NCBI GenBank assembly: GCA_024399655.1
Contig: JAKSNP010000002.1
Location: forward strand, 142,915-206,914
Length of the DNA stretch: 64,000 nucleotides
Origin: Paludibacteraceae bacterium
Lineage (GTDB): Bacteria; Bacteroidota; Bacteroidia; Bacteroidales; Paludibacteraceae
Direction: 5' to 3'
In this document: in pieces, positions 43,558 to 52,980 of the stretch
Layout: every line of letters starts with the position of its first letter
Numbering within the stretch: position 1 is the stretch's first letter
Program-made: the position numbers and the translations under genes
Notes under the pieces: generated by a model
Seen by the model: only the letters and a program-made list of their open reading frames with translations
What the model was told of the DNA's origin: nothing
Databases searched by the model: none

Positions 43558-43626
43558 GATGGTATATTTTTACTTGATGTTAATTTTTTTTTCTTTATGC
43601 TTTTGGCTTGACGACGGATCTCAAAA

Positions 43627-44151
43627 TTAGTCGGCAGTAGTAGCCAGAGGTGCTGCTTGTACATATACGCGGGCAGCCAGTTCTTTATCCAGTTGATACA
43701 TGCCGTAACCGTTGTCACCGATCATCTTGAGTTTTTGAACTAACTCTACTGCATGTTCTTCTTCTTCTACCTGCTCGTCGATAAACCATTGTAAACGGCT
43801 CTGCATTGCATAGTCGTTCTCTTCGATGGCAATAGTCATCAAATTATTGATCAGAGAGGTCACTTTCTGCTCGTGTTCGTAGGTGTGCTCGTAAGCTGCA
43901 AGCGGACTCTTCCATTCGGTTTCTACGCTGTCGATGGCTTTCAGAATAACGCGACCGCCGCGGCTAACCAGATAATTATAGAATATTTGAGCATGATCTT
44001 GTTCCTCCTTGAATTGGATGGCAAACCAATTGGCGATTCCGGGATAACCGGCATCTTGGCAGTAAGCAGACATACTTAAATACAAATAAGCTGACCACAT
44101 CTCAGCATTGATTTGGGCGTTGATGGCGTCCTGTAATCGTTTGGAAATCAT
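43627..44151 (-). CDS. ftnA: Ferritin (bacterial FtnA type)
   Basis: Stores iron as ferric mineral and removes ferrous iron that would react with peroxide. Four-helix bundle of 174 residues with the ferroxidase residues in NAEMWSAYLYLSMSAY, KEEQDHAQIFYNYL and DEQVEEEEHAVELVQKL. No haem-binding methionine of bacterioferritin is apparent. It is the first gene of a ferritin-rubrerythrin-perR unit, driven by a promoter with a palindromic operator. Confidence 0.95.
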   Translation of the reverse strand: MISKRLQDAINAQINAEMWSAYLYLSMSAYCQDAGYPGIANWFAIQFKEEQDHAQIFYNYLVSRGGRVILKAIDSVETEWKSPLAAYEHTYEHEQKVTSLINNLMTIAIEENDYAMQSRLQWFIDEQVEEEEHAVELVQKLKMIGDNGYGMYQLDKELAARVYVQAAPLATTAD

Positions 44152-44204
44152 AGTAATTTAAATTTAAGTGTTAATTAATTTATAGATAATATTTTCAGTT
44201 AACT

Positions 44205-44221
44205 TTTAGAATAATTCTAAA
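44205..44221. promoter_or_regulatory. PerR/Fur-type operator at the ferritin start site
   Basis: A perfect 7-1-7 inverted repeat, TTAGAATAATTCTAA (44206-44220), extended by one base on each side. Its length, spacing and AT-rich sequence match PerR boxes. It covers the predicted start of transcription, so bound repressor would block the polymerase. Confidence 0.8.
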
Positions 44222-44228
44222 TTTTTTG

Positions 44229-44260
44229 CAAAGGTACAACTTTTTTTTGACACTACCAAA
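44229..44260 (-). promoter_or_regulatory. Promoter of the ferritin-rubrerythrin-perR unit
   Basis: On the minus strand TTTG (44257-44260), a 20-base spacer with eight A, TACCTTTG (44229-44236). Confidence 0.82.
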
Positions 44261-44276
44261 TATTTGCTCAAAAAAA

Positions 44277-45065
44277 TCAGTAGCCTATTTTTTTTAGGTA
44301 GGGAATTAAAATGCGGCCCATCTTTCTGCTGTGTCGGATATACGATCCGTGATCTTCTCCTGGCAGAATCATAGCCTCACCATTGGGGATGTTTTCTGCA
44401 ATGAGACGTGTATGAGATTCGTATATCAGGTCATTTTCGCCACTGATAATTAAGGATGGGCATTGGATAGTCTGCATGTCCTCAGCAGTCATATTGGGTT
44501 CATAAAGCATCATCTTGAATAAAGGTGGATCGTCTTTGTGTGCTTCACGGACAGAATCGATATTCAGGAAATCGTCTCCGCAATCTTCCGGGAAGATATT
44601 CGCTCCGCTGGTAACTATAGCGGAAACCGTTCCCGGATGTATTACTTCCATTTGAAGAGCAATGATACCTCCGTCACTCCAGCCATATACTACAGGTTTG
44701 CCCAAATGCAACAGATTGATCATTTGATACATGTCCTCGGCCATATCTATATAGTGGTATTCTTCTAGAGGGGCGTTCGCACCTTGTCCACGGCTATCGG
44801 GGGCATATACAAGATAGCCGGCTTGAGCCAATTGGTTGGTTAGGATTTTTAATTTTCCGTGATGTCCTCCGTTTCCGTGTAGCAGGAGTACGGGTTTCCC
44901 GTTTTTGGCACCTTTGATGAGGTAGGTAAGGTTCACTCCGTTCACGTCAATCGTGTGGAGTTCGTTTATAGTAGTTGCCTGCTTGCGGACTACAATTACT
45001 ACTATGGTTCCTATAACTGCAAGCGCTATGTATAGCATAAATGATGAAAAGGGTGTTTGTGTCAT
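44277..45065 (-). CDS. Membrane-anchored alpha/beta hydrolase
   Basis: One N-terminal membrane helix (residues 9-26) precedes an alpha/beta-hydrolase domain. The oxyanion region is LLLHGNGGHHG, the nucleophile serine lies in VYGWSDGGIIAL, an acidic residue in SGENDLIY and the histidine in LPGEDHGSYIRH. The substrate is unknown. It begins 18 bases after malQ on the same strand and is probably the last gene of the clpP-clpX-malQ run. Confidence 0.88.
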   Translation of the reverse strand: MTQTPFSSFMLYIALAVIGTIVVIVVRKQATTINELHTIDVNGVNLTYLIKGAKNGKPVLLLHGNGGHHGKLKILTNQLAQAGYLVYAPDSRGQGANAPLEEYHYIDMAEDMYQMINLLHLGKPVVYGWSDGGIIALQMEVIHPGTVSAIVTSGANIFPEDCGDDFLNIDSVREAHKDDPPLFKMMLYEPNMTAEDMQTIQCPSLIISGENDLIYESHTRLIAENIPNGEAMILPGEDHGSYIRHSRKMGRILIPYLKKIGY

Positions 45066-45083
45066 TTGGTATTTTTATGGTAT

Positions 45084-47429
45084 TTATCTTAGAGCGGTCA
45101 ACTGTTGAATATGAAGATTCAGAGCTTCTTCTTCCAATAGTTGTTCTATATCCAGATGCATCCGGTAATTCCAAATCTGGTTCGGGTCGGAAGGTATGTT
45201 GATGCGTTCGCCGGAAGCATCATCTTTACGAAGTCTTCCGTCAATGGACATCCAATCTTGCCAGGGAAGAATCACCCACATCGCTTGACTGTACATGAAT
45301 TGCTTGATGATTCGTTCTGCGGTTTCCGGTGTTAAATCATGGGGAATCCGGCCTTTCATATCCAATTGCTCTTGATAGAACTGTCGGGTAAGTTTCCAGT
45401 TTTCTTTCCACCACATCCGTAATGTGGATGTATCGTGAGTGCCTGTCGTACATACGCTCAAATAAGGTGCGTCCGACGGTCTTGCAAAGGCTTTCCCCGG
45501 GTATTTGGGCATGCGTTGTACTTCCAGACTGAGTATATGCAGGTCATGCATCACTTGCGGAACACAATCGGGAATCATCCCCAGATCTTCTCCGCAACAG
45601 AGCATTTTGGTCGATCGTATCAAAGCCGGCAGTTTGCGTAAGGCGGATTCCTTCCAGAAATCGTTGTGCCTATGATAGAAATAGTCATCATGCAATTCGG
45701 TCAGAAGTTTCTTTTTTTCCTGTCCGAGTGTATGGAATCCTTTTTCTTTATGAATCGCTATTTTGGGATGATAGTGTTGTTTTTCCTTATAATCTTGTAT
45801 GAAGAACGATTCCAGTTCTTCATCCGTCAGCATCTTCAATTCGTCACGCGTATAAGGTAAAGCAGGTTGGAATTGTCCTTCTAATCCCGTCTTTGCCGTT
45901 CGTGGTACTTGCCAAATGCGGAAAAAGCCTAAGATATGGTCGATTCGATAGGCATCAAAATAGTCCTGCATCTTTTGGAAGCGTTGTTGCCACCATTGAT
46001 AGCCGTCCTTGGACATGGCATCCCAGTCGTAGGTGGGAAATCCCCAAATTTGCCCTTTTTCAGCAAAAGCGTCGGGAGGAGCTCCTGCCGATACATCCGT
46101 ATGGAAAAGGGAGGGATGTTGATTTACATCCACGGAATCCGCAGCTACACCTATAGGTATGTCACCTTTGAGCGCTATACCCAACTGATGAGCGTGATCC
46201 ACCGCCTTTTTCAGTTGACTGTCGGCATGGTATTGAAGATATATATAGAAATTGCGGGGCAATCGGTCACGCCGATGCATAAAGTCTGCGTATGGAAATA
46301 ACCATTGCTCATTTTTGGTTACAAAAGAACGGAACTCATCTGTTTCCTTCAATTGTTCATAGTCGCTTTCGTATAGAGCCTTCAAATAACGCATTTTTGC
46401 ATTATATACCTTCTGGTAATCAGCATATTCTAAGGCATTGAACGCTTTCTGTTCCTTGCGGTAGCGTTTTAATAGTGTGGAATTGAGTTGTCCTGCCTGC
46501 TCCACGTTGATGTATATCGGATGAAGAGCGAACACGCTTACCGATTTGTATGGATAGGAATCGCGGTCTGTATGCGTTATAGTAGTGTCATTGATCGGTA
46601 AGGTTTGAATAATCTTCATTCCTGTTTTTGCCGCCCAATCGGCCAAAGGACACAGGTCGGCAAATTCACCGATGCCGAAATCATTTTTCGAACGGAGCGA
46701 GAAAACGGGTATCGCTACACCCGAACCTTTCCATCGCGGTTGAGTCCTGCGGAACACCCGATCATTTTGCATCACCCGCATACCGGGCTTGAATCCCCAT
46801 ATTTGTCGGTTTTCACCCCATTCCAAATCCACTATCTCACCGGTGGCATGGTCATAAATACAATATTTGTATTCTATCACTTGTCCGGGACGGGTGTTTA
46901 TCACTCCTCTCCACAACGGGAAATCATGATCTGATAAAATGAGTTTTCCTTTTGGATTCCAATTCCCCAATTCTGGAGTGTTGCCCAATATCGCTACACC
47001 TTGAGTCGGCAGAATTTGGGGCAGGTCAATCGAAAATCTTACATTCCCGTCCTCGTTTCGAGTTGATATGTCTGTCTTCCGGCGAAAAACGGCTTTGGTG
47101 AAAGCCAATGTGTCAAACGAGCGTTCTTCTTCTATCGATTGCCAGAAATCACGAATTATCCACGATTCTTTTTCTGCGTTCAGTCGAAGGATTCGTTCTT
47201 CGCCTGTTTCATAAATAAACCATCCGTTTTCCAATAGGATAGCGTATTTATAATGAATCTCGCGTATAAAATCGGATACCGTTACGCCTACAGTCCAGAA
47301 ATCTTGTCCCTGGCAATTCATGCGCAAGGGAGTCTGTTCGGTCCAACCTGCTATTGATTCTTGTGTTTGAATGATACACAGGGTTTGTCCGAATTCGGTG
47401 CGGTAGTTGATTTCAAATGTCAGATTCAT
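45084..47429 (-). CDS. malQ: 4-alpha-glucanotransferase with starch-binding modules
   Basis: A GH77 enzyme that shuffles maltodextrin chains in glycogen/starch metabolism. Two CBM20-like modules occupy residues 1-120 and about 125-235 (VAILGNTPELGNWNPKGKLILS is typical). The GH77 catalytic domain follows, with the nucleophile aspartate in YRIDHILGFFRIW, the acid/base glutamate in CCGEDLGMIPD and the third aspartate in TGTHDTSTLRMWW. Length 781 fits plant-DPE2-like Bacteroidota enzymes, though somewhat short. It lies 37 bases after clpX. Confidence 0.94.
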   Translation of the reverse strand: MNLTFEINYRTEFGQTLCIIQTQESIAGWTEQTPLRMNCQGQDFWTVGVTVSDFIREIHYKYAILLENGWFIYETGEERILRLNAEKESWIIRDFWQSIEEERSFDTLAFTKAVFRRKTDISTRNEDGNVRFSIDLPQILPTQGVAILGNTPELGNWNPKGKLILSDHDFPLWRGVINTRPGQVIEYKYCIYDHATGEIVDLEWGENRQIWGFKPGMRVMQNDRVFRRTQPRWKGSGVAIPVFSLRSKNDFGIGEFADLCPLADWAAKTGMKIIQTLPINDTTITHTDRDSYPYKSVSVFALHPIYINVEQAGQLNSTLLKRYRKEQKAFNALEYADYQKVYNAKMRYLKALYESDYEQLKETDEFRSFVTKNEQWLFPYADFMHRRDRLPRNFYIYLQYHADSQLKKAVDHAHQLGIALKGDIPIGVAADSVDVNQHPSLFHTDVSAGAPPDAFAEKGQIWGFPTYDWDAMSKDGYQWWQQRFQKMQDYFDAYRIDHILGFFRIWQVPRTAKTGLEGQFQPALPYTRDELKMLTDEELESFFIQDYKEKQHYHPKIAIHKEKGFHTLGQEKKKLLTELHDDYFYHRHNDFWKESALRKLPALIRSTKMLCCGEDLGMIPDCVPQVMHDLHILSLEVQRMPKYPGKAFARPSDAPYLSVCTTGTHDTSTLRMWWKENWKLTRQFYQEQLDMKGRIPHDLTPETAERIIKQFMYSQAMWVILPWQDWMSIDGRLRKDDASGERINIPSDPNQIWNYRMHLDIEQLLEEEALNLHIQQLTALR

Positions 47430-47466
47430 AGGCTATTGCCTCAAGGTAGGAGGTGAAAACGCTTTT

Positions 47467-48705
47467 TTATAAGTTGCTTTGCAGTCGTAAAGCGTCTGTT
47501 CGTTCGATCTTTTCCTGGGCCAATTCGCGTGTTACGGTATATTCCGTTACTTTTTCTTTACCGGATGGCAACTCGTACATCAGATCTATCATGATTGTTT
47601 CGGTGAGCGATCGCAAGCCGCGTGCTCCCAATTTATATTCGATAGCCTTGTCTACGATATAGTCCAATGCGTCTGGAGCGAATTTCAGGTTCACATTGTC
47701 CATACTGAGCAATTTCTGATATTGTTTAGTGATAGCGTTTTTGGGTTCGGTCAATATGCTGCGCAATGCTGTTCGGTCCAAGGGCTCCAGATAGGTAAGA
47801 ATTGGCAGTCGTCCTATTATTTCCGGAATCAAACCGAATGATTTCAAATCTTGAGGAGCGATGTATTTCAACAGGTTGTTTTTGTCCACCTGTTGCTTTT
47901 GTTGTGCATCAAAACCTACCACTTGTGTATTCAGCCGTTGGGCTATTTTGCGTTCTATTCCGTCAAAAGCACCTCCGCAAATAAACAGGATGTTTTGGGT
48001 GTTGACATGTATAAATTCCTGTTCGGGGTGTTTTCTTCCACCTTGAGGCGGTACATTTACGATACTGCCTTCTAACAATTTGAGCAGTCCTTGTTGAACG
48101 CCTTCACCGCTCACATCGCGAGTTATGCTGGGATTATCGCTCTTGCGTGCTATTTTGTCGATCTCATCGATAAACACGATACCGCGTTCGGCGATAGCTA
48201 CATTGTAGCTGGCCTCTTGCAGCAGACGGGTAAGCAAACTCTCTACGTCTTCACCCACGTAGCCGGCTTCTGTCAGTACGGTAGCGTCCACGATGGTGAA
48301 TGGTACACTCAGCATTTTGGCAATAGTACGAGCCATCAGGGTTTTTCCCGTTCCCGTCGAGCCGATCATGATGATATTGGATTTCTCGATCTCTACACCG
48401 TTCTCGTCTTTGGGTTGCAGCAGACGTTTGTAGTGGTTATAAACGGCTACACTCAAATATTTCTTTGCTTCGTCCTGACCAATTACATATTGGTCCAGAA
48501 ACGCTTTTATGTCTCCGGGTTTGGGCAGGGTTTCCAGTTTCAGACTGTCAAATTGTTTGTAGCCGGTTTTTTGCGCCACTACTTCCTGCACCATCTTATG
48601 TCCTTGCTCAATGCAATCATAGCAGATATAGGTTCCGCCGGTACCGGCGAACAAATAGGGGGTCTCTTGCCCGCAAAAACTACATTTTTCTTTTTGTTTT
48701 GCCAT
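47467..48705 (-). CDS. clpX: ClpX ATPase (unfoldase of ClpXP)
   Basis: Unfolds substrates and feeds them to ClpP. The N-terminal zinc-binding domain reads [24 protein letters not shown]. The Walker A site [13 protein letters not shown], the Walker B region [12 protein letters not shown], sensor arginines and the IGF-like loop for ClpP docking ([14 protein letters not shown] region) are all present. Length 412. Its ATG shares one base with the clpP stop (TAATG). Confidence 0.97.
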   Translation of the reverse strand: MAKQKEKCSFCGQETPYLFAGTGGTYICYDCIEQGHKMVQEVVAQKTGYKQFDSLKLETLPKPGDIKAFLDQYVIGQDEAKKYLSVAVYNHYKRLLQPKDENGVEIEKSNIIMIGSTGTGKTLMARTIAKMLSVPFTIVDATVLTEAGYVGEDVESLLTRLLQEASYNVAIAERGIVFIDEIDKIARKSDNPSITRDVSGEGVQQGLLKLLEGSIVNVPPQGGRKHPEQEFIHVNTQNILFICGGAFDGIERKIAQRLNTQVVGFDAQQKQQVDKNNLLKYIAPQDLKSFGLIPEIIGRLPILTYLEPLDRTALRSILTEPKNAITKQYQKLLSMDNVNLKFAPDALDYIVDKAIEYKLGARGLRSLTETIMIDLMYELPSGKEKVTEYTVTRELAQEKIERTDALRLQSNL

Positions 48706-49361
48706 TATTTCTTCGTGTAAACTTTGTCAATCATACCGTATTTCAATGCTTCTTCTGCAGTCATCCAATAATCGCGGTCGGCATCCTGACGGATACGTTC
48801 CATAGATTGACCGCTATGGTCAGCTATGATTTGATAGAGTTCGTCTTTCAGTTTCAGGATTTCTTTGGCCGTGATTTCGATATCGCTGGCCTGACCTTGT
48901 ATGCCGCCCATCGGCTGGTGAATCATTACACGGCTGTGGGGAAGAGCGGCACGCATACCTTTTTCTCCTGCCACCAGCAATACGGCTGCCATCGATGCTG
49001 CCATTCCTGTACAGATAGTGGCTACATGGCTGCGGATAAATTGCATCGTGTCGTATATGCCCAATCCGGCGTATACGCTACCGCCGGGCGAATTTACATA
49101 GATGTGGATGTCTTTGTCCGAATCGGTTGAATCCAGATACAGTAACTGAGCTTGTATCACATTGGCGGTATAGTCGTTCACTTCGGTCCCCAGGAAGATG
49201 ATTCTGTCCATCATAAGTCGGGAGAATACATCCATCTGAGTTACATTCAGTTGACGTTCCTCCAAAATGGATGGCGATATATAGCTGTCGCGCATCACTT
49301 GTTCCACATGCATCGAATTCAAACCTTGCGCTTTGGCAAAGTTAAGAAAATCATTTGTCAT
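48705..49361 (-). CDS. clpP: ClpP protease subunit
   Basis: The serine peptidase of the Clp system. S123 in [11 protein letters not shown] and H148 in HSRVMIHQP are 25 residues apart, as in other ClpP, and a later aspartate completes the triad. The N-terminal extension of about 30 residues before [15 protein letters not shown] is usual in this phylum and is probably processed. No promoter is obvious in the 56 bases before the start. Confidence 0.97.
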   Translation of the reverse strand: MTNDFLNFAKAQGLNSMHVEQVMRDSYISPSILEERQLNVTQMDVFSRLMMDRIIFLGTEVNDYTANVIQAQLLYLDSTDSDKDIHIYVNSPGGSVYAGLGIYDTMQFIRSHVATICTGMAASMAAVLLVAGEKGMRAALPHSRVMIHQPMGGIQGQASDIEITAKEILKLKDELYQIIADHSGQSMERIRQDADRDYWMTAEEALKYGMIDKVYTKK

Positions 49362-49417
49362 AGTAATTTGGTTCTATTTAGCCCTTTGAGGGGTAGTTTT
49401 TCGTTATTGATTACAAA

Positions 49418-49449
49418 ATAAGGAGTCACACACAATGATGACTCCTTAT
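49418..49449 (-). terminator. Terminator after secDF
   Basis: ATAAGGAGTCA (49418-49428) pairs with TGACTCCTTAT (49439-49449), an 11-bp perfect stem with a 10-base loop. It lies 20 bases after the secDF stop. Confidence 0.85.
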
Positions 49450-49469
49450 TATATATACGCGTACGCGGG

Positions 49470-52400
49470 TTATGCGTTCATTGCTTTCTTGGCGCGGCGA
49501 CGCTCTTGAGCCTTTTGAATCTCAAAAGCGATGTTCGGAGCTACACACATTGAAGAATAGGTACCTACGATCACACCAACCAACAGAGCGAATACGAAAC
49601 CCTGAATGCTTTCACCGCCGAAGCAGAAGATGGCAAGCAGTACTACGAATGTTGACATCGAAGTCGAGAAGGTACGGCTCAAAGTATGATTGATAGCGTC
49701 GTTGATGTTCACCATACGGTCACGTTTCGAATACAACGTGTTGTACTCACGGATACGGTCGAAAATAACCACGGTATCGTTGATGGAGTAACCGATTACG
49801 GTAAGGATGGCTGCAATAAATGCTTGGTCAATCTCCATGGAGAAAGGCATCACTTTCCAAAGCAGTGCGTAGCAACCCAATACCAGAATGCTGTCGTGTG
49901 CCAATGCAACTACGGCACCTACTGAATAAGCGAAATTGCGGAAACGCAACAGGATATACAGGAAAATACCGATCAAGGCGCAAATTACTGCAATAATAGC
50001 GGCGCTGGTGATATCGTCTGCAATTGCAGGACCCACTTTCTGCGATTGCATAATACCTACTTCAGGATTGATTTCGGTCGATTTGAATTCGTCAACAGTA
50101 ATGTTCTCGGGCAGATAAGGTTTGCAGCCTTCATACAACAGAGCTTCGATTTCATCGTCCAATGTCTCGCTGTTTTCATTGATCTTGAAGTTGGTGGATA
50201 CACGGATCTGGTTTTGATCGCCGATGGTGATAACACGAACGGTCAGATTCTCACCTTCGTTGTTCTGAGCGGCGAATACATCGGTCAGGCTCTTCTCAAC
50301 GGATTGGATATTCACAGGTTCGGCAAAACGAACTACATAGTTGCGACCGCCGGAGAAGTCAATACCCAGATTCAGTTTACCGAACATGTGCGGTTCCAAA
50401 CCGAGCAGACCCAACACTACCAGAGCACCGGAAATGATGTAGAAAATCTTGCGAGCACCTACAAAGTCCACTTTGGTGTGTTTCAGGAAGTCCTTCATCA
50501 AAGGAGTGGTGAAGGTAAGTTCTTTGGCATTCTCGCGTTTTGCATATGCCTCCAACCACAGACGGGTCAGGAATACGGCTGTCAGGAACGACGAGATGAT
50601 ACCGATCATATAGGTTACGGCGAAGCCCTTGATAGGACCTGTACCGAAGATGGCCAGAATGGCACCGGTCAGGAAGGAAGTGACGTTGGCGTCTACAATG
50701 GCGGAAATAGCGCCCTTGAAACCGTCGTCGATAGCTTTACGCAAGCCTTTGCCTGCTGCCATCTCTTCACGAATACGTTCGTAGATAAGTACGTTCGCAT
50801 CCACGGCCATACCCATCGTCAAAACGATACCGGCAATACCGGGCAAGGTAAGTACGGCGGAGAACGAAGCCAGGATACCTACCAACAGGAATACGTTGCA
50901 AAGCAATGCTCCGTCGGCAATCAGACCAGGAATGACACCGTAGTAGAAAATCATGTAAAGCAGAATCAGAATGAAGCCCAATACGAACGACCACAAACCG
51001 TTAACTACGGCTTCGTGACCCAGACTCGGACCTACTACATCTTCTTGGATAATGCGGGCAGGAGCCGGCATCTTACCTGATTTCAAGGTGTTGGCAAGGT
51101 CTTTGGCCTCTTCTACGGTGAAGTTACCGGTGATTTGCGAATTACCGCCTTGAATCTCGTTTTGTACGGTCGGGAATGAATAGGCATAGCCGTCCAATAC
51201 GATAGCGATAGATTTGCCGATATTGTCTTTGGTGATTCGAGCCCATGCTTTGGCACCTTCAGCGTTCATCGACATAGATACGTTGGCGTAAGCGCTGGTT
51301 TGCGAGAAGTCGGCACGAGCGTCCGTGATTACGTCGCCTTCCAGGCTGGCACGACCGTCGCGTTGGGCTTTCAATGCAATCAGTTGGAAATACTGACCGG
51401 CTTCGTCAATAGCCTTCACCGTCCAGCAGAAACGGATGTCGCGAGGCAGAATCTGCTTGGCGATCGTTCCCGTCAACATCTGCATTACACGAGCAGTATC
51501 TTTGCTATGAATGGCTTGACCTACAACGGGACCCGGATAAGCTTGGCCGGCTTGGTTGATGCTGGGGTTCAAAGGATAGAACAAAGGATTGTTCTTTTTG
51601 TATTCTTCCAGTTGAGCCTCGTTGTCAGCATCCTCGGCAAGGGTGGTTTCTGCCTCTCCGGCTTCAGCCACCAGTGCTTCCAACTCGTCGGTGGTGTCAG
51701 TTGCTGCTTCTTCTACTGCTTCAACTTTAGTTTCTTCTGCTACCACTTCCTCGGCTACTTCTTCTTCAGCGGCCACTTCTTCAGCGGGAGTTTCCAATTT
51801 GGCATACTCGCTGTTGATTTGAGCCAGCATCGGAAGGATTTCCTGCATCTCGTAGGTCTCCCAGAATTCCAGATTGGCGCTTCCTTGAAGCAGTTTACGT
51901 ACGCGCTCGGGCTCTTTGATACCCGGCAACTCAATCAGAATACGGCCGGCTTGGCTCAACTTCTGAATGTTGGGTTGTACCACACCGAAACGGTCGATAC
52001 GGGTGCGCAACACGTTGAACGAGTTGTTGATGGCGCCGTCCACTTCTTCGCGGAGAACTTTCTCAACTTCCTCGTTGGGAGTGCTCGTAGTTACTTTATC
52101 TTTCAATTCATAAGTGGAGAATACGCTGGCCAGTTGAGCGTTGGGATCCACTTCCTTGAAGGCGTTTATGAATAATGTTACAAAATCTTCACCGCTGGTC
52201 TTCTGTTTCTGGATGGCGATGTCCATTGCTCTGTTGAAGTTCTCGGAGGTGTTGTGTCCGCTCAACGAACGAAGAATGTCGGGAACACTTACTTCCATCG
52301 TTACGTTCATACCGCCCTTCAGGTCAAGACCAAGGTTGATTTCTTTTTCACGGCATTGTTTCAATGTGTAGCCGAACCACACTTTCTGGGTTGCAATCGA

Positions 52401-52553
52401 ATCCAGATACGCAATCATGCGAGCGTTGTCGCCCTGTGCGTACTCTTGCGCCTTCTTGTCATAATGATTGACTACGGCGCTGAAACTCAGATAAAAGGCG
52501 CATACCAATGCTAACAGGATGGCCAAAATCCGAACAAGTCCTTTGTTTTGCAT
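49470..52553 (-). CDS. secDF: SecDF fusion protein (protein export)
   Basis: SecD and SecF joined in one 1027-residue chain, as usual in Bacteroidota. They use the proton gradient to help pull proteins through SecYEG. The SecD half has the first helix, a large periplasmic domain with LRTRIDRFGVVQPNIQK, and the helices with GIAGIVLTMGMAVDANVLIYERIREE. The SecF half has NLGIDFSGGRNYVVRF and GYSINDTVVIFDRIRE. An acidic, alanine-rich insert lies at about residues 256-315, between periplasmic segments. Gene has its own promoter and terminator. Confidence 0.97.
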   Translation of the reverse strand: MQNKGLVRILAILLALVCAFYLSFSAVVNHYDKKAQEYAQGDNARMIAYLDSIATQKVWFGYTLKQCREKEINLGLDLKGGMNVTMEVSVPDILRSLSGHNTSENFNRAMDIAIQKQKTSGEDFVTLFINAFKEVDPNAQLASVFSTYELKDKVTTSTPNEEVEKVLREEVDGAINNSFNVLRTRIDRFGVVQPNIQKLSQAGRILIELPGIKEPERVRKLLQGSANLEFWETYEMQEILPMLAQINSEYAKLETPAEEVAAEEEVAEEVVAEETKVEAVEEAATDTTDELEALVAEAGEAETTLAEDADNEAQLEEYKKNNPLFYPLNPSINQAGQAYPGPVVGQAIHSKDTARVMQMLTGTIAKQILPRDIRFCWTVKAIDEAGQYFQLIALKAQRDGRASLEGDVITDARADFSQTSAYANVSMSMNAEGAKAWARITKDNIGKSIAIVLDGYAYSFPTVQNEIQGGNSQITGNFTVEEAKDLANTLKSGKMPAPARIIQEDVVGPSLGHEAVVNGLWSFVLGFILILLYMIFYYGVIPGLIADGALLCNVFLLVGILASFSAVLTLPGIAGIVLTMGMAVDANVLIYERIREEMAAGKGLRKAIDDGFKGAISAIVDANVTSFLTGAILAIFGTGPIKGFAVTYMIGIISSFLTAVFLTRLWLEAYAKRENAKELTFTTPLMKDFLKHTKVDFVGARKIFYIISGALVVLGLLGLEPHMFGKLNLGIDFSGGRNYVVRFAEPVNIQSVEKSLTDVFAAQNNEGENLTVRVITIGDQNQIRVSTNFKINENSETLDDEIEALLYEGCKPYLPENITVDEFKSTEINPEVGIMQSQKVGPAIADDITSAAIIAVICALIGIFLYILLRFRNFAYSVGAVVALAHDSILVLGCYALLWKVMPFSMEIDQAFIAAILTVIGYSINDTVVIFDRIREYNTLYSKRDRMVNINDAINHTLSRTFSTSMSTFVVLLAIFCFGGESIQGFVFALLVGVIVGTYSSMCVAPNIAFEIQKAQERRRAKKAMNA

Positions 52554-52643
52554 ACTTTGTTTTTTATTGATTATTAGTTATTTATATTTTCAATTCCGCT
52601 ATATTTGCTGCCCCTTGATGGGACTTTTATCCAAAATAGCCTG

Positions 52644-52675
52644 CAAAATTACTATTTTTTTTTCAATTGCACAAA
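52644..52675 (-). promoter_or_regulatory. Promoter of secDF
   Basis: On the minus strand TTTG (52672-52675), a 20-base spacer with nine A, TAATTTTG (52644-52651), 90 bases before the ATG. Confidence 0.8.
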
Positions 52676-52705
52676 TTTTTTCACTATTTTCTTTAGAAAA
52701 TAAAT

Positions 52706-52737
52706 AAAAAAAAGTGTAACCCTTTTCGGTTACACTT
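52706..52737 (-). terminator. Terminator of the initiator tRNA
   Basis: On the minus strand AAGTGTAACC pairs with GGTTACACTT around a 6-base loop and a run of T follows. It starts immediately after the encoded CCA. Confidence 0.9.
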
Positions 52738-52738
52738 C

Positions 52739-52813
<75 letters not shown>

Positions 52814-52842
52814 ATATACACGATTATTTTCAAATCGGATTG

Positions 52843-52874
52843 CAAAAGTACTGCTTTTTTTTGATATGACCAAA
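52843..52874 (-). promoter_or_regulatory. Promoter of the initiator tRNA
   Basis: On the minus strand TTTG (52871-52874), spacer GTCATATCAAAAAAAAGCAG, TACTTTTG (52843-52850). Confidence 0.85.
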
Positions 52875-52980
52875 TTTTTTAGCAATAAAAATGCTTTTTT
52901 AGTCCAAAATCCTCGTTTTTTGACTTTTCCGGATGATTTTTTTCGAGGTTTTCTTCCCTTTTTCAGCCACTCGCCTTATC

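Noticed and set aside
50046-51080. 344-codon frame antisense to secDF
   Set aside because: Covers the conserved SecDF helices on the other strand; composition and lack of motifs mark it as a shadow.
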